Assembly: GCA_046260215.1 (NCBI GenBank)
Contig: JBHEPQ010000046.1
Span: 1 to 5,256, forward strand
Direction: 5' to 3'
DNA length: 5,256 bases
DNA from: Chromatocurvus sp046260215
Lineage (GTDB): Bacteria > Pseudomonadota > Gammaproteobacteria > Pseudomonadales > Halieaceae
Shown: positions 1 to 5,256 of the stretch, piece after piece
Layout: each line of letters begins with the position of its first letter
How positions within the stretch are numbered: position 1 is the stretch's first letter
Notes under the pieces: model-generated
Database searches by the model: none
Seen by the model: only the letters and a program-made list of their open reading frames with translations
What the model was told of the DNA's origin: nothing
Position numbers and translations under genes: made by a program

Positions 1-246
1 CGCCGTGACGCTGCGGCCCGATGGCTGCGCAGCGCCGGCCCCCCGCTGCCCGGCAATCCGCGACGCCATCTCACCGACCCGCTGCAGCGAATCGGCGGTG
101 ACCGCATTGCGCCGCAGCATATCGTCGCGCGCCGCGGTCAACGGCGACCAGAGCAGGTGATAAAGCAGAAACAGCAGGAGCGCCGCAGCCAGGGCGATCA
201 GGCTGATCTGTTCCCGCCCGGTAAAGCGTGCGAACCACTGCTTCAT
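1..246 (-). CDS. gspM: Type II secretion system assembly-platform protein GspM, N-terminal part
   Basis: GspM is a small bitopic inner-membrane protein that partners GspL in the T2SS platform and stabilises it. The gene starts at ATG 246 in an ATGA overlap with the gspL stop and runs off the window without a stop, so only the first 82 residues are present; GspM is usually about 160-180 residues. The visible protein starts MKQWFARFTGREQISLI, with one membrane segment at about 14-33 (rich in Leu/Ala, ending LYHLLW) followed by SPLTAARDDM and a helical region. A short cytoplasmic tail with Trp and Arg, one membrane span ending in (L/Y)xLLWxPL, and then a coiled-coil-prone stretch is the GspM pattern. 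The position after gspL makes it firm. No strong Shine-Dalgarno sequence precedes it, so translation is probably coupled to gspL. Confidence 0.93.
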   Translation of the reverse strand, partial: MKQWFARFTGREQISLIALAAALLLFLLYHLLWSPLTAARDDMLRRNAVTADSLQRVGEMASRIAGQRGAGAAQPSGRSVTA

Positions 247-1448
247 GACGCACCACCCACACGCAGGCGGGCACGCACGCCGTCGCCGGCGGTGGCGCTG
301 TTCTCAAGCACCGCCTCGATGCCGGCCGCGTCCAGCGCCTCGCGTATGCGCTCCACGGCAGCGTAGTCAGAGGCCGTGATGGCAAGACGCATATCGCCCC
401 CGCGCTGGTTGTAATTGATGGACGCGACGCCGGTACCGGGCTGTTTGGCGATCACCCCACCCACCGTTTCCAGCATCCGGGTGAACCCGGCCCCCTGTGC
501 CGAGCCGCTCAGGGCATCCAGCTGGCGCCGGAGCTGGGTCTCTGCGTCTACCAGGGCACCGCGGGGATTGATTTCCCGGTAACGCTCCTCTATCGCCGAC
601 CTCAACGCGCGATTCTCCTCCCGCAGGCTCAGGTAGTCGGCCCACGTCGCGGCAAGCTGCAGCACCAGGGCGGCTGCAACCGCCGCGGCGGGCCAGCGCC
701 ATTGCCGCGCCCAGCGCTGCAGCGGCAGGCGCGGCGCGTAGCCGCCCTGCAGGAGAGAAGGCAGCGCCGCGGCGCTGTCGTGCAGCCACAGCGCCGCGGC
801 AAAACCACCGCTGCGCCACTGCGCTCGATCAGCGAGCACCTCGGGTAAGGCAGCGAGCTCGGCGCTGCGATTGTGGCCATAGATCACCAGCACTTCCGGC
901 GCGCCGCTGTCTGCCAGCAGCGATGCCAGGTAGGCTGGCAACAACGTGATTTCCACCGCGCTGCCCTCGCCCTCGCCCGTGCGCAGAATGACGCGATCGC
1001 CATCAAAAACCAGACACCACTCGCCGCTGCGCCAGGGCAGCAGCAGCGGCTCCGGCGTCCAGCTCTCGATACGCGGCAGGTCCGCCAGGTCGCTCTGCCA
1101 GCGCTGCATCCGCGAGTGCGAGCACAGCATGACCGTCGCCAGCGTCGGCCCGCGCAAAACGTGCGCGACGTGCACCGCCTCGATATCCTCCGCGACAGCC
1201 TCCTCGACAAGAAACGGCAGCGCCTTGGCAAGATGCTTCTTTTCATCCGCCGATACCGCCAGTGACAGCAGTCTGACCTGCTCACCGGGCGCTGCGAAGA
1301 CCAGCCGCCCGCGCCGGGTGGCGAGCGCAGCACGCAATTCCTCTCTCACTGCGGGATCGGCGAGCGAGCGTCCCGGCCCATTGTCGCCGGCGCTGGTCCA
1401 GCACAACTCGCCGTCGCTGTAGCGAACTACGTTCAGGTTCTCATTCAT
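243..1448 (-). CDS. gspL: Type II secretion system assembly-platform protein GspL
   Basis: GspL is a bitopic inner-membrane protein. Its cytoplasmic actin-like domain recruits the GspE ATPase, and its periplasmic domain pairs with GspM. The 401-residue product shows KALPFLVEEAVAEDIEAVHV (75-94), matching the family's ALPxLLEExxAEDxExLHVA pattern, then WTPEPLLLPW (130-139). LLQGGYAP (232-239) marks the end of the cytoplasmic domain. A single membrane segment follows at about 252-270, flanked by Arg/Trp-rich RWARQWRWP. Next come a predicted coiled-coil-like stretch (LREENRALRSAIEERYREI, 275-293) and a periplasmic ferredoxin-like domain to the end. Length is typical. The ATG at 1448 lacks a strong Shine-Dalgarno sequence (GGGGA 12 nt away). 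The gene follows the 72-bp spacer after gspK, and its TGA stop overlaps the gspM ATG. Confidence 0.96.
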   Translation of the reverse strand: MNENLNVVRYSDGELCWTSAGDNGPGRSLADPAVREELRAALATRRGRLVFAAPGEQVRLLSLAVSADEKKHLAKALPFLVEEAVAEDIEAVHVAHVLRGPTLATVMLCSHSRMQRWQSDLADLPRIESWTPEPLLLPWRSGEWCLVFDGDRVILRTGEGEGSAVEITLLPAYLASLLADSGAPEVLVIYGHNRSAELAALPEVLADRAQWRSGGFAAALWLHDSAAALPSLLQGGYAPRLPLQRWARQWRWPAAAVAAALVLQLAATWADYLSLREENRALRSAIEERYREINPRGALVDAETQLRRQLDALSGSAQGAGFTRMLETVGGVIAKQPGTGVASINYNQRGGDMRLAITASDYAAVERIREALDAAGIEAVLENSATAGDGVRARLRVGGAS

Positions 1449-1520
1449 GCAGTGGGTGTTTCCCCGAGGGGTGGTTGAAAGCCGGCGCCGCAGTACGCGG
1501 ATGCCAGGTGACAGCCACGC
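1449..1520 (-). other. 72-bp gspK-gspL spacer
   Basis: This is the only real non-coding stretch in the window. Read on the minus strand it contains the 8-base palindrome CGGCGCCG, then CCCCTCGGGG (1471-1462), whose right arm is part of the only candidate Shine-Dalgarno sequence for gspL (GGGGA, 12 nt before the ATG). A hairpin here could be at most about 3 bp with a 4-nt loop, so it would be weak. There is no T-run, so I do not call a terminator, and I see no convincing -35/-10 promoter. The spacer may be a leader for gspL translation, the remnant of a small repeat, or plain spacer. Confidence 0.5.
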
Positions 1521-2540
1521 TTACAGACTGCCGCTGGCACGAACGACCGGCCACACCTGCCGGTTGTCGCGATGCAGCACACTGTACAAGCGCTGCTCGC
1601 GACCGGCAATCTCGACCCGCGCCGAGAGCAGAAACCAGCTTGATGCTTCGCCCAGCAGACCGGCAACTTCATCCGTATCGGTGCCGGATAGCGCAGACGC
1701 TGAGAGCATGTCGTCAACCCCGTCGAAGCCGATCTCCTCGCGCTGCCGCGCCAGGCCCTGTGCCGAGGACAGCGCCAGTGGCTGCAGACGGTCATTGCCG
1801 CCGACGGCCTGCAGCAGGGTCACGGGCATGGTGTGAATGTTCATCAACGACGGCGTCCGGGGCCACGCCGTGACCAGGGGCCGAAGCTGTGCAAACAGGT
1901 CCGGCGTGATACCGGCGATCGCACGCAGCTCGCTGACGCTAGCCAGGGGGCGATTGGCCACGCGGTAGGCAGGAGACTGCACCGCGTAGAAGTCGTCCTC
2001 GGCACCATAGCTGCGGGGTTCACTGTCGGCATCCAGCCAGTCGCCGATGGCATCGACAATGCGCGTCGCCTGCATCAGGTCCACCTCCAGGGCACCCAGC
2101 AGCCGTATGAAGAAACGCTGCTCCGGGGTGTACTGCGGCTGCCCCATCGTCGCGTCATTCCGCACCTGTCCGCCGAGGCTGTTCAGGTTGAAACGTCCCT
2201 GCAGGTCCTCGACCTCACCCAGCAGCCAGCCACCCTCATCCAGGGCGTAGGGCGCCGAGGGCTGCGCCCAGATTTCCTGCAGGTCATCCCGCGGCCGTTC
2301 CCGCTGCAGATCGGTGTCGTAATCCAGCTTCAGGGCCATGGCTGCCAGCGCCTCGGCACCGCGAAGATAGGCGTGAGCCTGCTCCCCCAGCAGCACATTG
2401 GCGCCGCGCTGGTAGAACAGATCGAATTCGCGCTGCATCGCCACCAGCAGCGTGGCGCACAAGGCAAACACCAGCAGCGCCACGACCAGCGCAACGCCCG
2501 CCTGCCGTTGCGGTCGGTTTTCAGTAGGGAGGCAGCACAT
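1521..2540 (-). CDS. gspK: Type II secretion system minor pseudopilin GspK
   Basis: GspK is the large minor pseudopilin that caps the pseudopilus tip in complex with GspI and GspJ. The 339-residue product has a prepilin-type leader ending QAG^VALVVALLVFAL, cleaved after Gly15. Position +5 is Val, not Glu; lack of Glu5 is normal for GspK and is linked to its place at the tip. Family motifs are clear: GWLLGEVEDLQGRFNLNSL (104-122), IVDAIGDWLDADSEPR (161-176) followed by YGAEDDFY (178-185), then YRVANRPLASVSELRAI (192-208), and NIHT (234-237) near the start of the C-terminal part. Length is typical. The ATG at 2540 is the only start found ahead of the signal near the end of gspJ. No good Shine-Dalgarno sequence precedes it, so coupling to gspJ through the 20-bp overlap is likely. 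The leader begins with an unusual Met-Cys-Cys. The gene ends at TAA, 72 bp before gspL. Confidence 0.97.
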   Translation of the reverse strand: MCCLPTENRPQRQAGVALVVALLVFALCATLLVAMQREFDLFYQRGANVLLGEQAHAYLRGAEALAAMALKLDYDTDLQRERPRDDLQEIWAQPSAPYALDEGGWLLGEVEDLQGRFNLNSLGGQVRNDATMGQPQYTPEQRFFIRLLGALEVDLMQATRIVDAIGDWLDADSEPRSYGAEDDFYAVQSPAYRVANRPLASVSELRAIAGITPDLFAQLRPLVTAWPRTPSLMNIHTMPVTLLQAVGGNDRLQPLALSSAQGLARQREEIGFDGVDDMLSASALSGTDTDEVAGLLGEASSWFLLSARVEIAGREQRLYSVLHRDNRQVWPVVRASGSL

Positions 2541-3165
2541 ACAGTCGCGTCAGCAACCCGGCATCGGCGAGCTCAAGGCGCAGCTCAAGCGCCGCGGGGG
2601 GCGGCGTGACGCCGCCCGGCTGGCTCACATCCGCTACCCAGGAAGTCTCCCAGTTGCGGGTCTCTATCTGCGTCGCATTACCCGTGGCAAGCGCCCCGAT
2701 GTCACCGAGAAAACGCAGCTCAACCCCGTCGACATCCTCCAGCAACAGCACCCGGGCCGGCCGGGTGCCACCCGCGCGATCGAGAACCGGATACCGCAGA
2801 CGCCAGAGCGCAGCATCCTCGAACACATAGCTGACTCTCTCGAGCGTGCTGCGGGCGTGCCCGGCGCTGTTGTGCCAGCCCGCCCGCGTCAGCGTGAGGG
2901 GGAATCGCGCCAGCCGTCCGCCGCTGAGTCCCGGCTGCTCCTGGCCGAATTCATCGCGCACGCCGCGATCGACAAACTGGCGGATATCCCGGGAAATCAG
3001 GGACAGCGCCCGGTTGATGGCGGCCGTGCGCTCCGCCACCTCACGGGTACTTGCCACGCCGCTTATTACGGTGGCGACGCCGGCGTAGGCGGCCGCCGCG
3101 ACAAACGCGGTCACCGCCAGGGCCACCAGTACCTCGACCAGGGTGAAGCCACGGCTAGCCTTCAC
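2521..3165 (-). CDS. gspJ: Type II secretion system minor pseudopilin GspJ
   Basis: GspJ is a minor pseudopilin that binds GspI and GspK at the pseudopilus tip. The 214-residue product starts with the prepilin signal KASRG^FTLVEVLVALAVTAF, cleaved after Gly6, with Glu at +5. Typical GspJ elements follow: LSLISRDIRQFVDR (54-67), LTRAGWHNSAG (92-102), ERVSYVFEDAALWRLRYPVL (109-128) and VDGVELRFL (145-153). The GTG at 3165 is preferred over an in-frame ATG at 3213. It gives a standard 6-residue leader, GGAG lies 9 nt upstream, and the 11-bp overlap with gspI repeats the H/I junction. The ATG would add 16 residues to the leader. The gene ends in TGA inside the first codons of gspK (20-bp overlap). 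Confidence 0.96.
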   Translation of the reverse strand: MKASRGFTLVEVLVALAVTAFVAAAAYAGVATVISGVASTREVAERTAAINRALSLISRDIRQFVDRGVRDEFGQEQPGLSGGRLARFPLTLTRAGWHNSAGHARSTLERVSYVFEDAALWRLRYPVLDRAGGTRPARVLLLEDVDGVELRFLGDIGALATGNATQIETRNWETSWVADVSQPGGVTPPPAALELRLELADAGLLTRLYVLPPY

Positions 3166-3580
3166 CCTGCGGCACTCCGGAAGCGTCGGAAAAATCGGCC
3201 GACAGATAGGCAACGCGCGAGATCAGGGCCATCTCCGGACGGCCCTCGCGCAGACCGACACGCACCTCGATGCGGTAGAACTGCGGGACGTCCGTCTGTT
3301 CGCTTTCCAGCCACCAGAACCACTCCCGATCTGCCAATTGGGTTCTTCCCGTCTCGCTGCCCCGCTGCAGCTGTTGCCGCGCGGCCGCCAGCAGGCGCAC
3401 TTCGCTCAGCTTGTTGCCCGCCACCAGACTGGCCAGCGATTTATCGCGCAGATGGGCGGTGCCGTCGATGTGCTGATCCAGCGTGAACAGCAGGGCTGGC
3501 ACGGACAGCGCCACGATGGCGAGCGCCACCATGACCTCGACCAGGGTGAAGCCGGACGGCGCGGGCGACCTACTGTGCAT
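3155..3580 (-). CDS. gspI: Type II secretion system minor pseudopilin GspI
   Basis: GspI is a minor pseudopilin that nucleates the I-J-K tip complex from which the pseudopilus is assembled. The 141-residue product has the prepilin signal PSG^FTLVEVMVALAIVAL: cleavage after Gly10 gives mature Phe1 and Glu at +5. The hallmark GspI segment LRDKSLASLVAGNKLSEVRL (44-63) follows the N-terminal helix, and the EWFWWLE strand and VPQFYRIEVRV (98-108) also match the family. The frame stays open upstream to an ATG at 3748, but that would place 56 unrelated residues ahead of the signal and overlap gspH deeply. The ATG at 3580 gives a normal 10-residue leader. A GGAGGA lies about 17 nt upstream, too far for a good site, so translation probably depends on coupling through the 11-bp overlap with gspH. 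The gene ends with TAG and overlaps gspJ by 11 bp. Confidence 0.95.
   Translation of the reverse strand: MHSRSPAPSGFTLVEVMVALAIVALSVPALLFTLDQHIDGTAHLRDKSLASLVAGNKLSEVRLLAAARQQLQRGSETGRTQLADREWFWWLESEQTDVPQFYRIEVRVGLREGRPEMALISRVAYLSADFSDASGVPQGEG
3175..3178 (-). promoter_or_regulatory. Ribosome binding site of gspJ
   Basis: GGAG on the minus strand sits 9 nt before the GTG at 3165, within the end of gspI. It is the main sequence evidence for choosing GTG over the in-frame ATG at 3213. Confidence 0.55.
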
Positions 3581-4118
3581 CGACCCGGCCCTGACCGTCC
3601 TCCAGCGTGAAGCGGCCGAGCAGGTCCCAGCGCAGGCGCCACAGGACCTTGCCGTTTTCCCGGTCGCGCAGGACCAGTTGCCCCGGGGTGGTTTCGCCGC
3701 TGGCAAAAAAAACGATCGCTGGCCCCTCGCGTTCGTCGTCATCCACATCCAGTGCCACCGGGCGACCCTCGAGCGTCAGCTCGGGGCTGACGCCGGCGGG
3801 AAATCGCAACGCTTGCCACACATCCCGCGCGCTTTCGGGGCGGCGCCAGCCCTCGGGCCAGCGCGCCAGCCACTGTGTATGCCAGTTGCCGGAAGCCGCG
3901 TCGCGCACCAGGCGCAGGCCGTGATCCCGGCCACTGAACTGGGCCTCATCCAGCGCATAGGCAGCGACGCCCATCAGGCCGCGCGCCGCGCTCTCGATAT
4001 CCCGGTCGCGGCTGCCCGAATTGAATCCCAGGGTAGCGAGGGACGTCATCAGCACAACAACGAACAGCACGACAAGCAGTTCGACCAGGCTGAATGCGCG
4101 GCTGCAGGCAGATCCCAC
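3570..4118 (-). CDS. gspH: Type II secretion system minor pseudopilin GspH
   Basis: GspH is a minor pseudopilin thought to link the I-J-K tip to the GspG shaft. The 182-residue product opens with a prepilin-type segment, SRAFSLVELLVVLFVVVL, with Glu at +5 of the presumed mature protein, then a long hydrophobic helix and a globular domain. The later part is poorly conserved, as usual for GspH, but FASGETTPGQLVL (138-150) and the terminal LGRFTLEDG (168-176) fit the family, and the length is typical. The position between gspG and gspI is diagnostic. The start is GTG at 4118, chosen because GGGGAG lies 6 nt upstream and because it gives a short 8-residue leader. The oddity is the -1 residue: Ala8 (codon GCA) replaces the glycine normally required by the prepilin peptidase and kept by the four other pseudopilins here. 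The 3' end overlaps gspI by 11 bp. Confidence 0.93.
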   Translation of the reverse strand: MGSACSRAFSLVELLVVLFVVVLMTSLATLGFNSGSRDRDIESAARGLMGVAAYALDEAQFSGRDHGLRLVRDAASGNWHTQWLARWPEGWRRPESARDVWQALRFPAGVSPELTLEGRPVALDVDDDEREGPAIVFFASGETTPGQLVLRDRENGKVLWRLRWDLLGRFTLEDGQGRVDAQ

Positions 4119-4121
4119 CTG

Positions 4122-4586
4122 TCACTCCCCGGTGGACCAGTTGCCGATATCCGCGTTCTGGTCCTCGCCACCGGACACACCGTCGGCGCCCAGCGTGTAG
4201 ATATCCACCTCGCCATTCTCCCCCGGACTCAGGTACAGGTAGGGCCGCCCCCAGGGGTCCCTGGGGACTTCCGCCAGGTAGCCACCCTGCTTGAAGTTGC
4301 GCGGCTCGGGCGCCAGCGTGCTGGGCTCAACCAGCGCAGCCAGACCCTGCTCCGTGGTGGGATAGGTGTAATTGTCGAGACGATAGATTTTCAATGCGGT
4401 TTCTATAGCCTTGAAATCAGCCTGCACCTTCTGCACCCGGGCATCATCCGCCCGGTTGAGCACGGTGGGTGCCACGACGCTGATCAGCAGACCCATGATC
4501 ACCAGAACGACCAGGATTTCCACCAGGGAAAACCCGCTGTTGCGCTGCGCTACAAGCAGCGGCGCTGTAAGCAGACGCTTAGCCAT
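4122..4586 (-). CDS. gspG: Type II secretion system major pseudopilin GspG
   Basis: GspG is the main subunit of the periplasmic pseudopilus that drives secretion. The 154-residue product has a type III (class III) prepilin signal, NSG^FSLVEILVVL: cleavage after Gly18 gives mature Phe1 with Glu at +5 and the conserved Pro at +22 (Pro40). The globular part has family signatures: IYRLDNYTYPTTEQGLAAL (67-85), DPWGRPYLYLSPG (110-122) and the loop LGADG...NADIGNW (132-150). The same loop binds calcium in characterised GspG proteins and looks intact. The ATG at 4586 has AAGG 7 nt upstream, and no ATG, GTG or TTG lies between it and the cleavage site. The start therefore implies an 18-residue leader, longer than the usual 5-8 residues and with hydrophobic residues (LLTAPLLVA). 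The gene sits 4 bp after gspF and 3 bp before gspH. Assignment is very secure; the start is less so. Confidence 0.98.
   Translation of the reverse strand: MAKRLLTAPLLVAQRNSGFSLVEILVVLVIMGLLISVVAPTVLNRADDARVQKVQADFKAIETALKIYRLDNYTYPTTEQGLAALVEPSTLAPEPRNFKQGGYLAEVPRDPWGRPYLYLSPGENGEVDIYTLGADGVSGGEDQNADIGNWSTGE
4125..4130 (-). promoter_or_regulatory. Ribosome binding site of gspH
   Basis: GGGGAG on the minus strand lies 6 nt before the GTG at 4118. It overlaps the last two codons of gspG (Gly-Glu, followed by TGA). It is the strongest Shine-Dalgarno sequence I found in the window and decides the GTG start for gspH. Confidence 0.7.
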
Positions 4587-4590
4587 GTCG

Positions 4591-5256
4591 TTACCTTACC
4601 ATTGTGTTGAGATCAAAGATCGGCAGCAGGATGGCGAGCACGATTACCAGCACCATGCCGCCCATAAAGACCACCATGAGCGGCTCGAACAGCCCCATCG
4701 CAGTGCCCAGCGTCATTTCCAGCTCGCGCTCCTGGTTGGTCGCGCTGCGCGAGAGCATGGTTTCCAGGGCGCCGCTGGATTCTCCGCTGGCCACCATGTG
4801 CACCATCATCGGCGGAAACATGCCGCTCTCGCCCAGCGCCCGGCTCAGGCTGGCACCCTCCTGAACGCGTCCGGCGACCTGCTGGCTCTCTTCGCGCAGG
4901 GTCAGGTTGACCAGTACCTGGCCCGCGATACGCAGGGCGTCGAGCAGCGGCACGCCGCTGGCCATAAGGATGCTCAGCGTCGACGCAAAACGCGCGCTAT
5001 CCATGGCAATCAGCAGCCGCGACAGCCCGGGCACGCGCAGCAGGCCGGCATGCCAGCGGCGGCGGCGCGTCGGTTCCTTTAGTGCCTGGCGCAGCAGCAG
5101 AACCGACGCCACAGCACCGATCAGCAACCAGGCGATGGACTCGCGGAAAAAATCGCTGGTGGCGATAAGCCCGCGGGTCAGCAGGGGCAGCTCCCGGTTG
5201 CTGTGAGCGAAGATGCCGATCAGCTCGGGCACCACGAACACCATCAGGGCAATCAC
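4591..5256 (-). CDS. gspF: Type II secretion system inner-membrane platform protein GspF, C-terminal part
   Basis: GspF is the polytopic inner-membrane protein of the T2SS assembly platform; it works with GspE, GspL and GspM to assemble the pseudopilus. The reading frame runs in from the window edge and ends at TAA (4593-4591), leaving 221 residues, roughly the last half of a family that is usually near 400 residues. The first codon in the window is GTG inside the gene, not a start. Visible are the end of one membrane segment with VVPELIGIF (8-16), then LPLLTRGL (23-30), a second membrane segment at about 41-56, and the second T2SSF cytoplasmic domain. That domain carries FASTLSILMASGVPLLDAL (90-108) and MVASGESSGALETML (154-168). 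A last membrane segment (about 192-213) ends in LPIFDLN. These motifs are typical of GspF, and position directly before gspG separates it from the type IV pilus paralogue PilC. The stop lies 4 bp before gspG. Confidence 0.97.
   Translation of the reverse strand: MIALMVFVVPELIGIFAHSNRELPLLTRGLIATSDFFRESIAWLLIGAVASVLLLRQALKEPTRRRRWHAGLLRVPGLSRLLIAMDSARFASTLSILMASGVPLLDALRIAGQVLVNLTLREESQQVAGRVQEGASLSRALGESGMFPPMMVHMVASGESSGALETMLSRSATNQERELEMTLGTAMGLFEPLMVVFMGGMVLVIVLAILLPIFDLNTMVR
4594..4597 (-). promoter_or_regulatory. Ribosome binding site of gspG
   Basis: The minus strand reads AAGG seven bases before the gspG ATG, inside the last codons of gspF. It supports the ATG at 4586 and so the long 18-residue prepilin leader. 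Its position inside gspF suggests the two genes are translationally linked. Confidence 0.6.

Noticed and set aside
1462..1471. CCCCTCGGGG as an intrinsic terminator
   Set aside because: The stem is too short for its loop and no T-run follows, and the operon clearly continues into gspL and gspM.
1445..1795. A minus-strand frame spanning the gspK end and the 72-bp spacer, which could have been a small gene
   Set aside because: It is mostly an out-of-frame reading of gspK, is Arg/Cys-rich, and has no motif or credible start; only its tail uses the spacer.
2484..2498. Missing Glu at +5 in GspK as a defect
   Set aside because: Absence of Glu5 is a known family trait of GspK, not an anomaly.
1833..2609. 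A 258-codon plus-strand open frame antisense to gspK
   Set aside because: It fully overlaps a GspK gene with intact family motifs and shows no domain of its own.
2452..3486. A 344-codon plus-strand open frame antisense to gspJ and its neighbours
   Set aside because: It is a composition-driven shadow of the minus-strand genes, Arg/Pro/Ala-rich, with no family motif.
3581..3748. Upstream extension of gspI to an ATG at 3748
   Set aside because: It would add 56 residues unlike GspI in front of the prepilin signal and overlap gspH deeply; the ATG at 3580 gives a normal leader.
3483..4610. A 375-codon plus-strand open frame antisense to gspG, gspH and gspI
   Set aside because: It lies across three well-supported minus-strand genes, is rich in His, Gln and Arg with no recognisable domain, and is the expected mirror frame of GC-rich coding DNA.

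Overview
The whole window is one segment of a type II secretion system (T2SS, general secretory pathway) operon. All of it is coded on the minus strand, so it reads from high to low coordinates. The order is gspF (3' part only), gspG, gspH, gspI, gspJ, gspK, gspL, gspM (5' part only), which is the canonical gspC-N order of Gammaproteobacteria. The high GC content, the canonical order, and the family-typical GspG, GspI, GspJ, GspK and GspL sequences suggest a GC-rich gammaproteobacterium. I cannot name the genus from the sequence alone.

Layout along the minus strand: the C-terminal half of the inner-membrane platform protein GspF (5256-4591); major pseudopilin GspG (4586-4122); minor pseudopilins GspH (4118-3570), GspI (3580-3155), GspJ (3165-2521) and GspK (2540-1521); a 72-bp gap; then the assembly-platform proteins GspL (1448-243) and GspM (246 to the window edge). 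Junctions are tight: 4-bp and 3-bp gaps at F/G and G/H, 11-bp overlaps at both H/I and I/J, a 20-bp overlap at J/K, and an ATGA overlap at L/M. Only K/L has real non-coding DNA. No internal promoter or terminator is evident, so the genes are probably one transcription unit started upstream of the window. gspH and gspJ start at GTG; Shine-Dalgarno-like sequences support both starts.

How the genes work together, from family knowledge: the I-J-K complex, with H, forms the tip of a periplasmic pseudopilus whose shaft is GspG. GspF, GspL and GspM form the inner-membrane platform that couples the cytoplasmic ATPase GspE to pseudopilus assembly, pushing folded exoproteins through the GspD secretin. 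GspC, D, E, the prepilin peptidase and any GspN are not in the window.

I found no novel system here. The points most worth a second look are an alanine in place of the near-invariant glycine at the -1 cleavage position of GspH, the isolated 72-bp spacer before gspL, and the unusually long GspG leader.
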